From: Eledone cirrhosa
Lineage: Eukaryota > Mollusca > Cephalopoda > Octopoda > Eledonidae
Direction: 5' to 3'
Assembly (NCBI GenBank): GCA_964016885.1
Contig: OZ024741.1
Location: 416,033,081-416,097,080 of the forward strand
DNA: 64,000 nucleotides
Position numbers and translations under genes: made by a program. Of the stretch, positions 12,800 to 28,081 are shown piece after piece. Under the pieces are notes generated by a model. That model saw only the letters and a program-made list of their open reading frames with translations, had not been told where the DNA came from and did not search any database. Position 1 is the first letter of the stretch. The number at the start of each line of letters is the position of its first letter.

Positions 12800-15440
12800 G
12801 CCTCTGTTATATTAACTGGGGCCTCTGTTATATTAACTGAGGTCTCTGTTATATTAACTGGGTCTCTGTTATATTAACTGGGGTATGTTATATTAACTGG
12901 GGTCTCTGTTATATTAGCTGGGGTCTCTATTATATTAACTGGGGCCTCTGTTATATTAACTGAGGTCTCTGTTATATTAACTGGGGTCTCTGTTATATTA
13001 ACTGGGGTATGTTATATTAATTGGGGTATGTTATATTAACTGGGGTCTCTGTTATATTAACTGGGGTCTCTGTTATATTAACTGGGGTCTCTGTTATATT
13101 AAATGGTGACTCTGTTATATTAACTGGGGTCTCTGTTATATTAACTGGGGCCTCTGTTATATTAACTGGGGCCTCTGTTATATTAACTGGGGCCTCTATT
13201 ATATTAACTGGGGTCTCTGTTATATTAACTGGGGACGCTGTTATATTAACTGGGGTCTCTGTAATATTAACTGGGGTCTCTGTTATATTTACTGGGGTCT
13301 CTGTAATATTAACTGGGGCCTCTATTATATTACCTGGGTCCTCTGTTATATTAGCTGGGGTCTCTATTATATTAACTGGGTTCTCTGTTATATTAACTGG
13401 GGTCTCTGTTATATTAACTGAGGTCTCTGTAATATTAACTGCGTTCTCTGTTATATTAACTGGGGCTTCTAATATATTAACTGGGTTCTCTGTTATATTA
13501 ACTGGGGTCTCTGTTATATTAACTGGGGTCTCTGTTATATTAACTGAGGCCTCTGTTATATTAACTGGGGCCTCTATTATATTAACTGGGGTCTCTGTTA
13601 TATTAACTGGGGTCTGTTATCTTAACTGGGGTCTCTGTTATATCAACTGGGGTCTCTGTTATATTAACTGGGTTCTCTGTTATATTAACTGGGGTCTGTT
13701 ATATTAACTGGGGCCTCTATTATATTAACTGAGGTCTCTGTTATATTAACTGGGGTCTCTGTTATATTAACTGGGGTATGTTATATTAACTGGGGTCTCT
13801 GTTATATTAACTGGGGTCTCTATTATATTAACTGGGGTCTCTGTTATATTTACTGGGGTCTCTATTATATTAACTGAGGTCTCTGTTATATTAACTGGGG
13901 TCTCTGTTACATTAACTGGGATCTCTGTCATATTAACTGGGGTCTCTATTATATTAACTGGGGTCTCTGTTATATTAACTGGGGCCTCTGTTATATTAAC
14001 TGGGGTCTCTGTTATATTAACTGGGGTATGTTATATTAACTGGGGTCTCTGTTATATTAACTGGGGTCTCTGTTATATTAACTGGGGTCTCTGTTATATT
14101 AACTGAGGTCCCTGTTATATTAACTGGGGTATGTTATATTAACTGTGGTCTCTGTTATATTAACTGGGGTCTCTGTTATATTAACTGGGGTCTCTGTTAT
14201 ATTAAATGGTGACTCTGTTATATTAACTGGGGTCTCTGTTATATTAACTGGGGCCTCTGTTATATTAACTGGGGCCTCTGTTATATTAACTGGGGCCTCT
14301 ATTATATTAACTGGGGTCTCTGTTATATTAACTGGGGTCTCTGTTATATTAACTGGGGTCTGTTATATTAACTGAGATCTCTGTTATATTAACTGGGGTC
14401 TGTTATATTAACTGGGGTCTCTGTTATATTAACTGGGGTCTCTGTTATATTAACTGGGGCCTCTATTATATTAACTGGGGTCTCTGTAATATTAACTGGG
14501 GTCTTGGTTATATTAACTGGGGCCTCTGTTATATTAACTGGGGTCTCTGTTATATTAACTGGGGTCTCTGTTATATTAACTGGGGCCTCTGTTATATTAA
14601 CTGGGGTCTCGGTTATATTAACTGGGGCCTCTGTTATATTACCTGGGGTCTCTGTTATATTAACTGGGGTCTCTGTTATATTAAATGGGGCATCTATTAT
14701 ATTAGCTGGGGTCTCTGTTATATTAATTGGGGTCTCTGTTATATTAACTGGGGTCTGTTATCTTAACTGGGGTCTCTGTTATATTAACTGGGGTCTCTGT
14801 TATATTAACTGGGGTCTCTATTATATTAACTGGGGTCTCTGTTATATTAACTGGGATCTCTGTTATATTAACTGGGGCCTCTGTTATATTAACTGGGATC
14901 TCTGTTATATTAACTGGGGTCTGTTATATTAACTGGGGTCTGTTATATTAACTGTGGCCTCTGTTATCTTAACTGTGGTCTCTGTTATATTAACTGGGAT
15001 CTCTGTTATATTAACTGGGGTCTCTGTTATATTAACTGGTGTCTCTTTTATATTAACTGGAATCTCTGTTATATTAACTGGGGTTTCTGTTATATTAACT
15101 GGGGCCTCTATTATATTAACTGGGCTCTGTGTTATATTAACTGCGATCTCTGTTATATTAACTGGGGTCTCTGTTATATTAACTGGGGTCACTGTTATAT
15201 TAACTGGGATCTCTGTAATATTAACTGGTGTCTCTGTTATATTAAATGGGGTCTCTGTTATATTAACTGGCACTCTGTTATATTAACTGGGGCCTCTGTT
15301 ATATGAACTGGGGCCTCTATTATATTAACTGGGGTCTCTGTTATATTAACTGGGGTCTCTGTTATATTAACTGGGGTCTCTGTTATATTAACTGGGGTAT
15401 GTTATATTAACTGGGGTCTCTGTTATATTAACTGGGGTCT
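12800..15440 (+). repeat. Higher-order block, second copy of 7.8-10.3 kb
   Basis: Counterpart of the 7.83-10.3 kb block, with one extra 21-bp unit near 13.07 kb and a longer middle section around 14.1-14.4 kb. Its second half is reused again at 17.35 kb and 24.1 kb, so this block seems to be a source or sibling for several later copies. Confidence 0.78.
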
Positions 15441-17240
15441 CTGTTATATTAACTGGGGTATCTGTTATATTAACTGAGGTCCCTGTTATATTAACTGGGG
15501 TATGTTATATTAACTGGAGTCTCTGTTATATTAACTGGGGTCTCTGTTATATTAACTGGGGTCTCTGTTATATTAACTGGGGCCTCTGTTATATTAACTG
15601 GGGTCTCTGTTATATTAACTGGGGTCTCTGTTATATTAACTGAGGTCTCTGTTATATTAACTGGGTCTCTGTTATATTAACTGGGGTATGTTATATTAAC
15701 TGGGGTCTCTGTTATATTAGCTGGGGTCTCTATTATATTAACTGGGGCCTCTGTTATATTAACTGAGGTCTCTGTTATATTAACTGGGGTCTCTGTTATA
15801 TTAACTGGGGTATGTTATATTAACTGGGGTATGTTATATTAACTGGGGTCTCTGTTATATTAACTGGGGTCTCTGTTATATTAACTGGGGTCTCTGTTAT
15901 ATTAAATGGTGACTCTGTTATATTAACTGGGGTCTCTGTTATATTAACTGGGGCCTCTGTTATATTAACTGGGGCCTCTGTTATATTAACTGGGGCCTCT
16001 ATTATATTAACTGGGGTCTCTGTTATATTAACTGGGGTCTCTGTTATATTAACTGGGGTCTGTTATATTAACTGAGATCTCTGTTATATTAACTGGGGTC
16101 TCTGTTATATTAACTGGGGTCTCTGTTATATTAACTGGGGCCTCTATTATATTAACTGGGGTCTCTGTAATATTAACTGGGGTCTTGGTTATATTAACTG
16201 GGGCCTCTGTTATATTACCTGGGGTCTCTGTTATATTAACTGGGGTCTCTGTTATATTAACTGGGGCCTCTGTTATATTAACTGGGGTCTCGGTATATTA
16301 ACTGGGGCCTCTGTTATATTAACTGGGGTCTCCTTTATATTAACTGGGGTCTCTGTTATATTAACTGGGGCATCTATTATATTAACTGGGGTCTCTGTTA
16401 TATTAATTGGGGTCTCTGTTATATTAACTGGGGTCTGTTATCTTAACTGGGGTCTCTGTTATATTAACTGGGGTCTCTGTTATATTAACTGGGATCTCTG
16501 TTATATTAACTGGGGCCTCTGTTATATTAACTGGGATCTCTATTATATTAACTGGGGTCTGTTATATTAACTGGGGTCTCTGTTATATTAACTGGGGTCT
16601 GTTATATTAACTGTGGCCTCTGTTATCTTAACTGTGGTCTCTGTTATAATAACTGGGATCTCTGTTATATTAACTGGGGTCTCTGTTATATTAACTGGTG
16701 TCTCTTTTATATTAACTGGAATCTCTGTTATATTAACTGGGGTTTCTGTTATATTAACTGGGGCCTCTATTATATTAACTGGGCTCTGTGTTATATTAAC
16801 TGGGATCTCTGTTATATTAACTGGGGTCTCTGTTATATTAACTGAGGTCTCTGTTATATTAACTGGGTCTCTGTTATATTAACTGGGGTATGTTATATTA
16901 ACTGGGGTCTCTGTTATATTAGCTGGGGTCTCTATTATATTAACTGGGGCCTCTGTTATATTAACTGAGGTCTCTGTTATATTAACTGGGGTCTCTGTTA
17001 TATTAACTGGGGTATGTTATATTAACTGGGGTATGTTATATTAACTGGGGTCTCTGTTATATTAACTGGGGTCTCTGTTATATTAACTGGGGTCTCTGCT
17101 ATATTAAATGGTGACTCTGTTATATTAACTGGGGTCTCTGTTATATTAACTGGGGTCTGTTATATTAACTGAGATCTCTGTTATATTAACTGGGGTCTGT
17201 TATATTAACTGGGGTCTCTGTTATATTAACTGGGGTCTCT
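14560..17240 (+). repeat. Higher-order block, 2793-bp pair, copy 1
   Basis: Matches about 17.35-20.01 kb at an offset of 2793 bp, dropping to 2772 bp after a 21-bp unit is lost in copy 2 near 19.46 kb. Shared landmarks are the markers at 14954 and 16613, a GGGGTATCTG unit and AAATGGTGAC units. Confidence 0.82.
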
Positions 17241-17349
17241 GTTATATTAAATGGTGACTCTGTTATATTAACTGGGGTCTCTGTTATATTAACTGGGGTC
17301 TGTTATATTAACTGAGATCTCTGTTATATTAACTGGGGTCTGTTATATT

Positions 17350-20010
17350 AACTGGGGTCTCTGTTATATTAACTGGGGCCTCTGTTATATTAACTGGGGT
17401 CTCGGTTATATTAACTGGGGCCTCTGTTATATTACCTGGGGTCTCTGTTATATTAACTGGGGTCTCTGTTATATTAAATGGGGCATCTATTATATTAGCT
17501 GGGGTCTCTGTTATATTAATTGGGGTCTCTGTTATATTAACTGGGGTCTGTTATCTTAACTGGGGTCTCTGTTATATTAACTGGGGTCTCTGTTATATTA
17601 ACTGGGGTCTCTATTATATTAACTGGGGTCTCTGTTATATTAACTGGGATCTCTGTTATATTAACTGGGGCCTCTGTTATATTAACTGGGATCTCTGTTA
17701 TATTAACTGGGGTCTGTTATATTAACTGGGGTCTGTTATATTAACTGTGGCCTCTGTTATCTTAACTGTGGTCTCTGTTATATTAACTGGGATCTCTGTT
17801 ATATTAACTGGGGTCTCTGTTATATTAACTGGTGTCTCTTTTATATTAACTGGAATCTCTGTTATATTAACTGGGGTTTCTGTTATATTAACTGGGGCCT
17901 CTATTATATTAACTGGGCTCTGTGTTATATTAACTGGGATCTCTGTTATATTAACTGGGGTCTCTGTTATATTAACTGGGGTCACTGTTATATTAACTGG
18001 GATCTCTGTAATATTAACTGGTGTCTCTGTTATATTAAATGGGGTCTCTGTTATATTAACTGGCACTCTGTTATATTAACTGGGGCCTCTGTTATATGAA
18101 CTGGGGCCTCTATTATATTAACTGGGGTCTCTGTTATATTAACTGGGGTCTCTGTTATATTAACTGGGGTCTCTGTTATATTAACTGGGGTATGTTATAT
18201 TAACTGGGGTCTCTGTTATATTAACTGGGGTCTCTGTTATATTAACTGGGGTATCTGTTATATTAACTGAGGTCCCTGTTATATTAACTGGGGTATGTTA
18301 TATTAACTGGAGTCTCTGTTATATTAACTGGGGTCTCTGTTATATTAACTGGGGTCTCTGTTATATTAACTGGGGCCTCTGTTATATTAACTGGGGTCTC
18401 TGTTATATTAACTGGGGTCTCTGTTATATTAACTGAGGTCTCTGTTATATTAACTGGGTCTCTGTTATATTAACTGGGGTATGTTATATTAACTGGGGTC
18501 TCTGTTATATTAGCTGGGGTCTCTATTATATTAACTGGGGCCTCTGTTATATTAACTGAGGTCTCTGTTATATTAACTGGGGTCTCTGTTATATTAACTG
18601 GGGTATGTTATATTAACTGGGGTATGTTATATTAACTGGGGTCTCTGTTATATTAACTGGGGTCTCTGTTATATTAACTGGGGTCTCTGTTATATTAAAT
18701 GGTGACTCTGTTATATTAACTGGGGTCTCTGTTATATTAACTGGGGCCTCTGTTATATTAACTGGGGCCTCTGTTATATTAACTGGGGCCTCTATTATAT
18801 TAACTGGGGTCTCTGTTATATTAACTGGGGTCTCTGTTATATTAACTGGGGTCTGTTATATTAACTGAGATCTCTGTTATATTAACTGGGGTCTCTGTTA
18901 TATTAACTGGGGTCTCTGTTATATTAACTGGGGCCTCTATTATATTAACTGGGGTCTCTGTAATATTAACTGGGGTCTTGGTTATATTAACTGGGGCCTC
19001 TGTTATATTACCTGGGGTCTCTGTTATATTAACTGGGGTCTCTGTTATATTAACTGGGGCCTCTGTTATATTAACTGGGGTCTCGGTATATTAACTGGGG
19101 CCTCTGTTATATTAACTGGGGTCTCCTTTATATTAACTGGGGTCTCTGTTATATTAACTGGGGCATCTATTATATTAACTGGGGTCTCTGTTATATTAAT
19201 TGGGGTCTCTGTTATATTAACTGGGGTCTGTTATCTTAACTGGGGTCTCAGTTATATTAACTGGGGTCTCTGTTATATTAACTGGGATCTCTGTTATATT
19301 AACTGGGGCCTCTGTTATATTAACTGGGATCTCTATTATATTAACTGGGGTCTGTTATATTAACTGGGGTCTCTGTTATATTAACTGGGGTCTGTTATAT
19401 TAACTGTGGCCTCTGTTATCTTAACTGTGGTCTCTGTTATAATAACTGGGATCTCTGTTATATTAACTGGTGTCTCTTTTATATTAACTGGAATCTCTGT
19501 TATATTAACTGGGGTTTCTGTTATATTAACTGGGGCCTCTATTATATTAACTGGGCTCTGTGTTATATTAACTGGGATCTCTGTTATATTAACTGGGGTC
19601 TCTGTTATATTAACTGAGGTCTCTGTTATATTAACTGGGTCTCTGTTATATTAACTGGGGTATGTTATATTAACTGGGGTCTCTGTTATATTAGCTGGGG
19701 TCTCTATTATATTAACTGGGGCCTCTGTTATATTAACTGAGGTCTCTGTTATATTAACTGGGGTCTCTGTTATATTAACTGGGGTATGTTATATTAACTG
19801 GGGTATGTTATATTAACTGGGGTCTCTGTTATATTAACTGGGGTCTCTGTTATATTAACTGGGGTCTCTGTTATATTAAATGGTGACTCTGTTATATTAA
19901 CTGGGGTCTCTGTTATATTAACTGGGGTCTGTTATATTAACTGAGATCTCTGTTATATTAACTGGGGTCTGTTATATTAACTGGGGTCTCTGTTATATTA
20001 ACTGGGGTCT
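17350..20010 (+). repeat. Higher-order block, 2793-bp pair, copy 2
   Basis: Counterpart of 14.56-17.24 kb, with markers at 17747 and 19406. The match ends where the 25-bp ACTGACTGG unit begins at 20021, so a recombination junction probably sits there. Confidence 0.82.
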
Positions 20011-23000
20011 CTGTTATATTAACTGACTGGGGCCTCTATTATATTAACTGGGGTCTCTGTAATATTAACTGGGGTCTTGGTTATATTAACTGGGGCCTCT
20101 GTTATATTACCTGGGGTCTCTGTTATATTAACTGGGGTCTCTGTTATATTAACTGGGGCCTCTGTTATATTAACTGGGGTCTCGGTATATTAACTGGGGC
20201 CTCTGTTATATTAACTGGGGTCTCCTTTATATTAACTGGGGTCTCTGTTATATTAACTGGGGCATCTATTATATTAACTGGGGTCTCTGTTATATTAATT
20301 GGGGTCTCTGTTATATTAACTGGGGTCTGTTATCTTAACTGGGGTCTCTGTTATATTAACTGGGGTCTCTGTTATATTAACTGGGGTCTCTGTTATATTA
20401 ACTGGGATCTCTGTTATATTAACTGGGGCCTCTGTTATATTAACTGGGATCACTATTATATTAACTGGTGTCTGTTATATTAACTGGGGTATGTTATATT
20501 AACTGGGGTCTCTGTTATATTAACTGGGGTCTCTGTTATATTAACTGGGGTCTCTGTTATATTAAATGGTGACTCTGTTATATTAACTGGGGTCTCTGTT
20601 ATATTAACTGGGGCCTCTGTTATATTAACTGGGGCCTCTGTTATATTAACTGGGGCCTCTATTATATTAACTGGGGTCTCTGTTATATTAACTGGGGTCT
20701 CTGTTATATTAACTGGGGTCTGTTATATTAACTGAGATCTCTGTTATATTAACTGGGGTCTCTGTTATATTAACTGGGGTCTCTGTTATATTAACTGGGG
20801 CCTCTATTATATTAACTGGGGTCTCTGTAATATTAACTGGGGTCTTGGTTATATTAACTGGGGCCTCTGTTATATTACCTGGGGTCTCTGTTATATTAAC
20901 TGGGGTCTCTGTTATATTAACTGGGGCCTCTGTTATATTAACTGGGGTCTCGGTATATTAACTGGGGCCTCTGTTATATTAACTGGGGTCTCCTTTATAT
21001 TAACTGGGGTCTCTGTTATATTAACTGGGGCATCTATTATATTAACTGGGGTCTCTGTTATATTAATTGGGGTCTCTGTTATATTAACTGGGGTCTGTTA
21101 TCTTAACTGGGGTCTCTGTTATATTAACTGGGGTCTCTGTTATATTAACTGGGATCTCTGTTATATTAACTGGGGCCTCTGTTATATTAACTGGGATCTC
21201 TATTATATTAACTGGGGTCTGTTATATTAACTGGGGTCTCTGTTATATTAACTGGGGTCTGTTATATTAACTGTGGCCTCTGTTATCTTAACTGTGGTCT
21301 CTGTTATATTAACTGGGATCTCTGTTATATTAACTGGGGTCTCTGTTATATTAACTGGTGTCTCTTTTATATTAACTGGAATCTCTGTTATATTAACTGG
21401 GGTTTCTGTTATATTAACTGGGGCCTCTATTATATTAACTGGGCTCTGTGTTATATTAACTGGGATCTCTGTTATATTAACTGGGGTCTCTGTTATATTA
21501 ACTGAGGTCTCTGTTATATTAACTGGGTCTCTGTTATATTAACTGGGGTATGTTATATTAACTGGGGTCTCTGTTATATTAGCTGGGGTCTCTATTATAT
21601 TAACTGGGGCCTCTGTTATATTAACTGAGGTCTCTGTTATATTAACTGGGGTCTCTGTTATATTAACTGGGGTATGTTATATTAACTGGGGTATGTTATA
21701 TTAACTGGGGTCTCTGTTATATTAACTGGGGTCTCTGTTATATTAACTGGGGTCTCTGTTATATTAAATGGTGACTCTGTTATATTAACTGGGGTCTCTG
21801 TTATATTAACTGGGGTCTGTTATATTAACTGAGATCTCTGTTATATTAACTGGGGTCTGTTATATTAACTGGGGTCTCTGTTATATTAACTGGGGTCTCT
21901 GTTATATTAACTGACTGGGGCCTCTATTATATTAACTGGGGTCTCTGTAATATTAACTGGGGTCTTGGTTATATTAACTGGGGCCTCTGTTATATTACCT
22001 GGGGTCTCTGTTATATTAACTGGGGTCTCTGTTATATTAACTGGGGCCTCTGTTATATTAACTGGGGTCTCGGTATATTAACTGGGGCCTCTGTTATATT
22101 AACTGGGATCTCTGTTATATTAACTGGAGCCTCTGTTATATTAACTGGGATCTCTATTATATTAACTGGGGTCTGTTATATTAACTGGGGTCTCTGTTAT
22201 ATTAACTGGGGTCTGTTATATTAACTGTGGCCTCTGTTATCTTAACTGTGGTCTCTGTTATATTAACTGGGATCTCTGTTATATTAACTGGGGTCTCTGT
22301 TATATTAACTGGTGTCTCTTTTATATTAACTGGAATCTCTGTTATATTAACTGGGGTTTCTGTTATGTTAACTGGGGCCTCTATTATATTAACTGGGCTC
22401 TGTGTTATATTAACTGGGATCTCTGTTATATTAACTGGGGTCTCTGTTATATTAACTGGGGTCTCTGTTATATTAACTGGGATCTCTGTAATATTAACTG
22501 GTGTCTCTGTTATATTAACTGGGGTCTCTGTTATATTAACTGGGGCCTCTGTTATATTAACTGGGGCCTCTATTATATTAACTGGCGTCTCTGTAATATT
22601 AACTGGGGTCTTGGTTATATTAACTGGGGTCTCTGTTATATTAACTGGGGTCTGTTATATTAACTGAGATCTCTGTTATATTAACTGGGGTCTGTTATAT
22701 TAACTGGGGTCTCTGTTATATTAACTGGGGCCGCTATTATATTAACTGGCGTCTCTGTAATATTAACTGGGGTCTTGGTTATATTAACTGGGGCCTCTGT
22801 TATATTAACTGGGGTCTCTGTTATATTAACTTGGGTCTCTGTTATATTAACTGGGGCCTCTGTTATATTAACTGAGGTCTCGGTATATTAACTGGGGTCT
22901 CTGTTATATTAACTGGGGTCTCTGTTATATAAACTGGGGTCTGTTATATTAACTGAGATCTCTGTTATATTAACTGGGGTCTGTTATATTAACTGGGGTC

Positions 23001-24121
23001 TCTGTTATATTAACTGGGGTCTCTGTTATATTAACTGGGGCCTCTATTATATTAACTGGGGTCTCTGTAATATTAACTAGGGTCTTGGTTATATTAACTG
23101 GGGCCTCTGTTATATTAACTGGGGTCTCTGTTATATTAACTGGGGTCTCTGTTATATTAACTGGGGCCTCTGTTATATTAACTGGGGTCTCGGTATATTA
23201 ACTGGGGCCTCTGTTATATTAACTGGGGTCTCCTTTATATTAACTGGGGTCTCTGTTATATTAACTGGGGCATCTATTATATTAACTGGGGTCTCTGTTA
23301 TATTAATTGGGGTCTCTGTTATATTAACTGGGGTCTCTGTTATATTAACTGGGGTCTCTGTTATATTAACTGGGGTCTCTGTTATATTAACTGGGGTCTC
23401 TGTTATATTAACTGGGATCTCTGTTATATTAACTGGGGCCTCTGTTATATTAACTGGGATCTCTATTATATTAACTGGGGTCTGTTATATTAACTGGGGT
23501 CTCTGTTATATTAACTGGGGTCTGTTTTATTAACTGGGGTCTGTTATATAAACTGGGGTCTGTTATATTAGCTGTGGCCTCTGTTATCTTAACTGTGGTC
23601 TCTGTTATATTAACTGGGATCTCTGTTATATTAACTGGGGTCTCTGTTATATTAACTGGTGTCTCTTTTATATTAACTGGAATCTCTGTTATATTAACTG
23701 GGGTTTCTGTTATATTAACTGGGGCCTCTATTATATTAACTGGGCTCTGTGTTATATTAACAGGGATCTCTGTTATATTAACTGGGGTCTCTGTTATATT
23801 AACTGGGGTCTCTGTTATATTAACTGGGATCTCTGTAATATTAACTGGTGTCTCTGTTATATTAACTGGGGTCTCTGTTATATTAACTGGGGCCTCTGTT
23901 ATATTAACTGGGGCCTCTGTTATATGAACTGGGGCCTCTATTATATTAACTGGGGTCTCTGTTATATTAACTGGGGTCTCTGTTATATTAACTGGGGTCT
24001 GTTATATTAACTGAGATCTCTGTTATATTAACTGGGGTCTGTTATATTAACTGGGGTCTTTGTTATATTAACTGGGGCCTCTATTATATTAACTGGGGTC
24101 TCTGTTATATTAACTGGGGTC

Positions 24122-27100
24122 TGTTATATTTACTGGGGTCTCTGTAATATTAACTGGGGCCTCTATTATATTACCTGGGTCCTCTGTTATATTAGCTGGG
24201 GTCTCTATTATATTAACTGGGTTCTCTGTTATATTAACTGGGGTCTCTGTTATATTAACTGAGGTCTCTGTAATATTAACTGCGTTCTCTGTTATATTAA
24301 CTGGGGCTTCTAATATATTAACTGGGTTCTCTGTTATATTAACTGGGGTCTCTGTTATATTAACTGGGGTCTCTGTTATATTAACTGAGGCCTCTGTTAT
24401 ATTAACTGGGGCCTCTATTATATTAACTGGGGTCTCTGTTATATTAACTGGGGTCTGTTATCTTAACTGGGGTCTCTGTTATATCAACTGGGGTCTCTGT
24501 TATATTAACTGGGTTCTCTGTTATATTAACTGGGGTCTGTTATATTAACTGGGGCCTCTATTATATTAACTGAGGTCTCTGTTATATTAACTGGGGTCTC
24601 TGTTATATTAACTGGGGTATGTTATATTAACTGGGGTCTCTGTTATATTAACTGGGGTCTCTATTATATTAACTGGGGTCTCTGTTATATTTACTGGGGT
24701 CTCTATTATATTAACTGAGGTCTCTGTTATATTAACTGGGGTCTCTGTTATATTAACTGGGATCTCTGTCATATTAACTGGGGTCTCTATTATATTAACT
24801 GGGGTCTCTGTTATATTAACTGGGGCCTCTGTTATATTAACTGGGGTCTCTGTTATATTAACTGGGGTATGTTATATTAACTGGGGTCTCTGTTATATTA
24901 ACTGGGGTCTCTGTTATATTAACTGGGGTCTCTGTTATATTAACTGAGGTCCCTGTTATATTAACTGGGGTATGTTATATTAACTGTGGTCTCTGTTATA
25001 TTAACTGGGGTCTCTGTTATATTAACTGGGGTCTCTGTTATATTAAATGGTGACTCTGTTATATTAACTGGGGTCTCTGTTATATTAACTGGGGCCTCTG
25101 TTATATTAACTGGGGCCTCTGTTATATTAACTGGGGCCTCTATTATATTAACTGGGGTCTCTGTTATATTAACTGGGGTCTCTGTTATATTAACTGGGGT
25201 CTGTTATATTAACTGAGATCTCTGTTATATTAACTGGGGTCTGTTATATTAACTGGGGTCTCTGTTATATTAACTGGGGTCTCTGTTATATTAACTGGGG
25301 CCTCTATTATATTAACTGGGGTCTCTGTAATATTAACTGGGGTCTTGGTTATATTAACTGGGGCCTCTGTTATATTAACTGGGGTCTCTGTTATATTAAC
25401 TGGGGTCTCTGTTATATTAACTGGGGCCTCTTTTATATTAACTGGGGTCTCGGTTATATTAACTGGGGCCTCTGTTATATTACCTGGGGTCTCTGTTATA
25501 TTAACTGGGGTCTCTGTTATATTAAATGGGGCATCTATTATATTAGCTGGGGTCTCTGTTATATTAATTGGGGTCTCTGTTATATTAACTGGGGTCTGTT
25601 ATCTTAACTGGGGTCTCTGTTATATTAACTGGGGTCTATGTCATATTAACTGGGGTCTCTATTATATTAACTGGGGTCTCTGTTATATTAACTGGGATCT
25701 CTGTTATATTAACTGGGGCCTCTGTTATATTAACTGGGATCTCTGTTATATTAACTGGGGTCTGTTATATTAACTGGGGTCTGTTATATTAACTGTGGCC
25801 TCTGTTATCTTAACTGTGGTCTCTGTTATATTAACTGGGATCTCTGTTATATTAACTGGGGTCTCTGTTATATTAACTGGTGTCTCTTTTATATTAACTG
25901 GAATCTCTGTTATATTAACTGGGGTTTCTGTTATATTAACTGGGGCCTCTATTATATTAACTGGGCTCTGTGTTATATTAACTGGGATCTCTGTTATATT
26001 AACTGGGGTCTCTGTTATATTAACTGGGGTCACTGTTATATTAACTGGGATCTCTGTAATATTAACTGGTGTCTCTGTTATATTAAATGGGGTCTCTGTT
26101 ATATTAACTGGCACTCTGTTATATTAACTGGGGCCTCTGTTATATGAACTGGGGCCTCTATTATATTAACTGGGGTCTCTGTTATATTAACTGGGGTCTC
26201 TGTTATATTAACTGGGGTCTCTGTTATATTAACTGGGGTATGTTATATTAACTGGGGTCTCTGTTATATTAACTGGGGTCTCTGTTATATTAACTGGGGT
26301 ATCTGTTATATTAACTGAGGTCCCTGTTATATTAACTGGGGTATGTTATATTAACTGGAGTCTCTGTTATATTAACTGGGGTCTCTGTTATATTTAACTG
26401 GGGTCTCTGTTATATTAACTGGGGCCTCTGTTATATTAACTGGGGTCTCTGTTATATTTACTGGGGTCTCTGTTATATTAACTGAGGTCTCTGTTATATT
26501 AACTGGGTCTCTGTTATATTAACTGGGGTATGTTATATTAACTGGGGTCTCTGTTATATTAGCTGGGGTCTCTATTATATTAACTGGGGCCTCTGTTATA
26601 TTAACTGAGGTCTCTGTTATATTAACTGGTGTCTCTGTTATATTAACTGGGGTATGTTATATTAACTGGGGTATGTTATATTAACTGGGGTCTCTGTTAT
26701 ATTAACGGGGTCTCTGTTATATTAACTGGGGTCTCTGTTATATTAAATGGTGACTCTGTTATATTAACTGGGGTCTCTGTTATATTAACTGGGGCCTCTG
26801 TTATATTAACTGGGGCCTCTGTTATATTAACTGGGGCCTCTATTATATTAACTGGGGTCTCTGTTATATTAACTGGGGTCTCTGTTATATTAACTGGGGT
26901 CTGTTATATTAACTGAGATCTCTGTTATATTAACTGGGGTCTCTGTTATATTAACTGGGGTCTCTGTTATATTAACTGGGGCCTCTATTATATTAACTGG
27001 GGTCTCTGTAATATTAACTGGGGTCTTGGTTATTTTAACTGGGGCCTCTGTTATATTACCTGGGGTCTCTGTTATATTAACTGGGGTCTCTGTTATATTA

Positions 27101-28081
27101 ACTGGGGCCTCTGTTATATTAACTGGGGTCTCGGTATATTAACTGGGGCCTCTGTTATATTAACTGGGGTCTCCTTTATATTAACTGGGGTCTCTGTTAT
27201 ATTAACTGGGGCATCTATTATATTAATTGGGGTCTCTGTTATATTAATTGGGGTCTCTGTTATATTAACTGGGGTCTGTTATCTTAACTGGGGTCTCTGT
27301 TATATTAACTGGGGTCTCTGTTATATTAACTGGGATCTCTGTTATATTAACTGGGGCCTCTGTTATATTAACTGGGATCTCTATTATATTAACTGGGGTC
27401 TGTTATATTAACTGGGGTCTCTGTTATATTAACTGGGGTCTGTTATATTAACTGTGGCCTCTGTTATCTTAACTGTGGTCTCTGTTATATTAACTGGGAT
27501 CTCTGTTATATTAACTGGGGTCTCTGTTATATTAACTGGTGTCTCTTTTATATTAACTGGAATCTCTGTTATATTAACTGGGGTTTCTGTTATATTAACT
27601 GGGGCCTCTATTATATTAACTGGGCTCTGTGTTATATTAACTGGGATCTCTGTTATATTAACTGGGGTCTCTGTTATATTAACTGAGGTCTCTGTTATAT
27701 TAACTGGGTCTCTGTTATATTAACTGGGGTATGTTATATTAACTGGGGTCTCTGTTATATTAGCTGGGGTCTCTATTATATTAACTGGGGCCTCTGTTAT
27801 ATTAACTGAGGTCTCTGTTATATTAACTGGGGTCTCTGTTATATTAACTGGGGTATGTTATATTAACTGGGGTATGTTATATTAACTGGGGTCTCTGTTA
27901 TATTAACTGGGGTCTCTGTTATATTAACTGGGGTCTCTGTTATATTAAATGGTGACTCTGTTATATTAACTGGGGTCTCTGTTATATTAACTGGGGTCTG
28001 TTATATTAACTGAGATCTCTGTTATATTAACTGGGGTCTGTTATATTAACTGGGGTCTCTGTTATATTAACTGGGGTCTCT
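24122..28081 (+). repeat. Higher-order block copied from 13281-17240
   Basis: About 3.96 kb matching 13281-17240 at a constant offset of 10841 bp. The offset is briefly 10842 between a one-base gain near 26393 (TATTTAACTGG) and a compensating one-base loss near 26706 (TTAACGGGG). The left edge is a 19-bp unit joined to TTTACTGGGG, an apparent junction. The right edge is the ACTGACTGG unit at 28090. Confidence 0.85.
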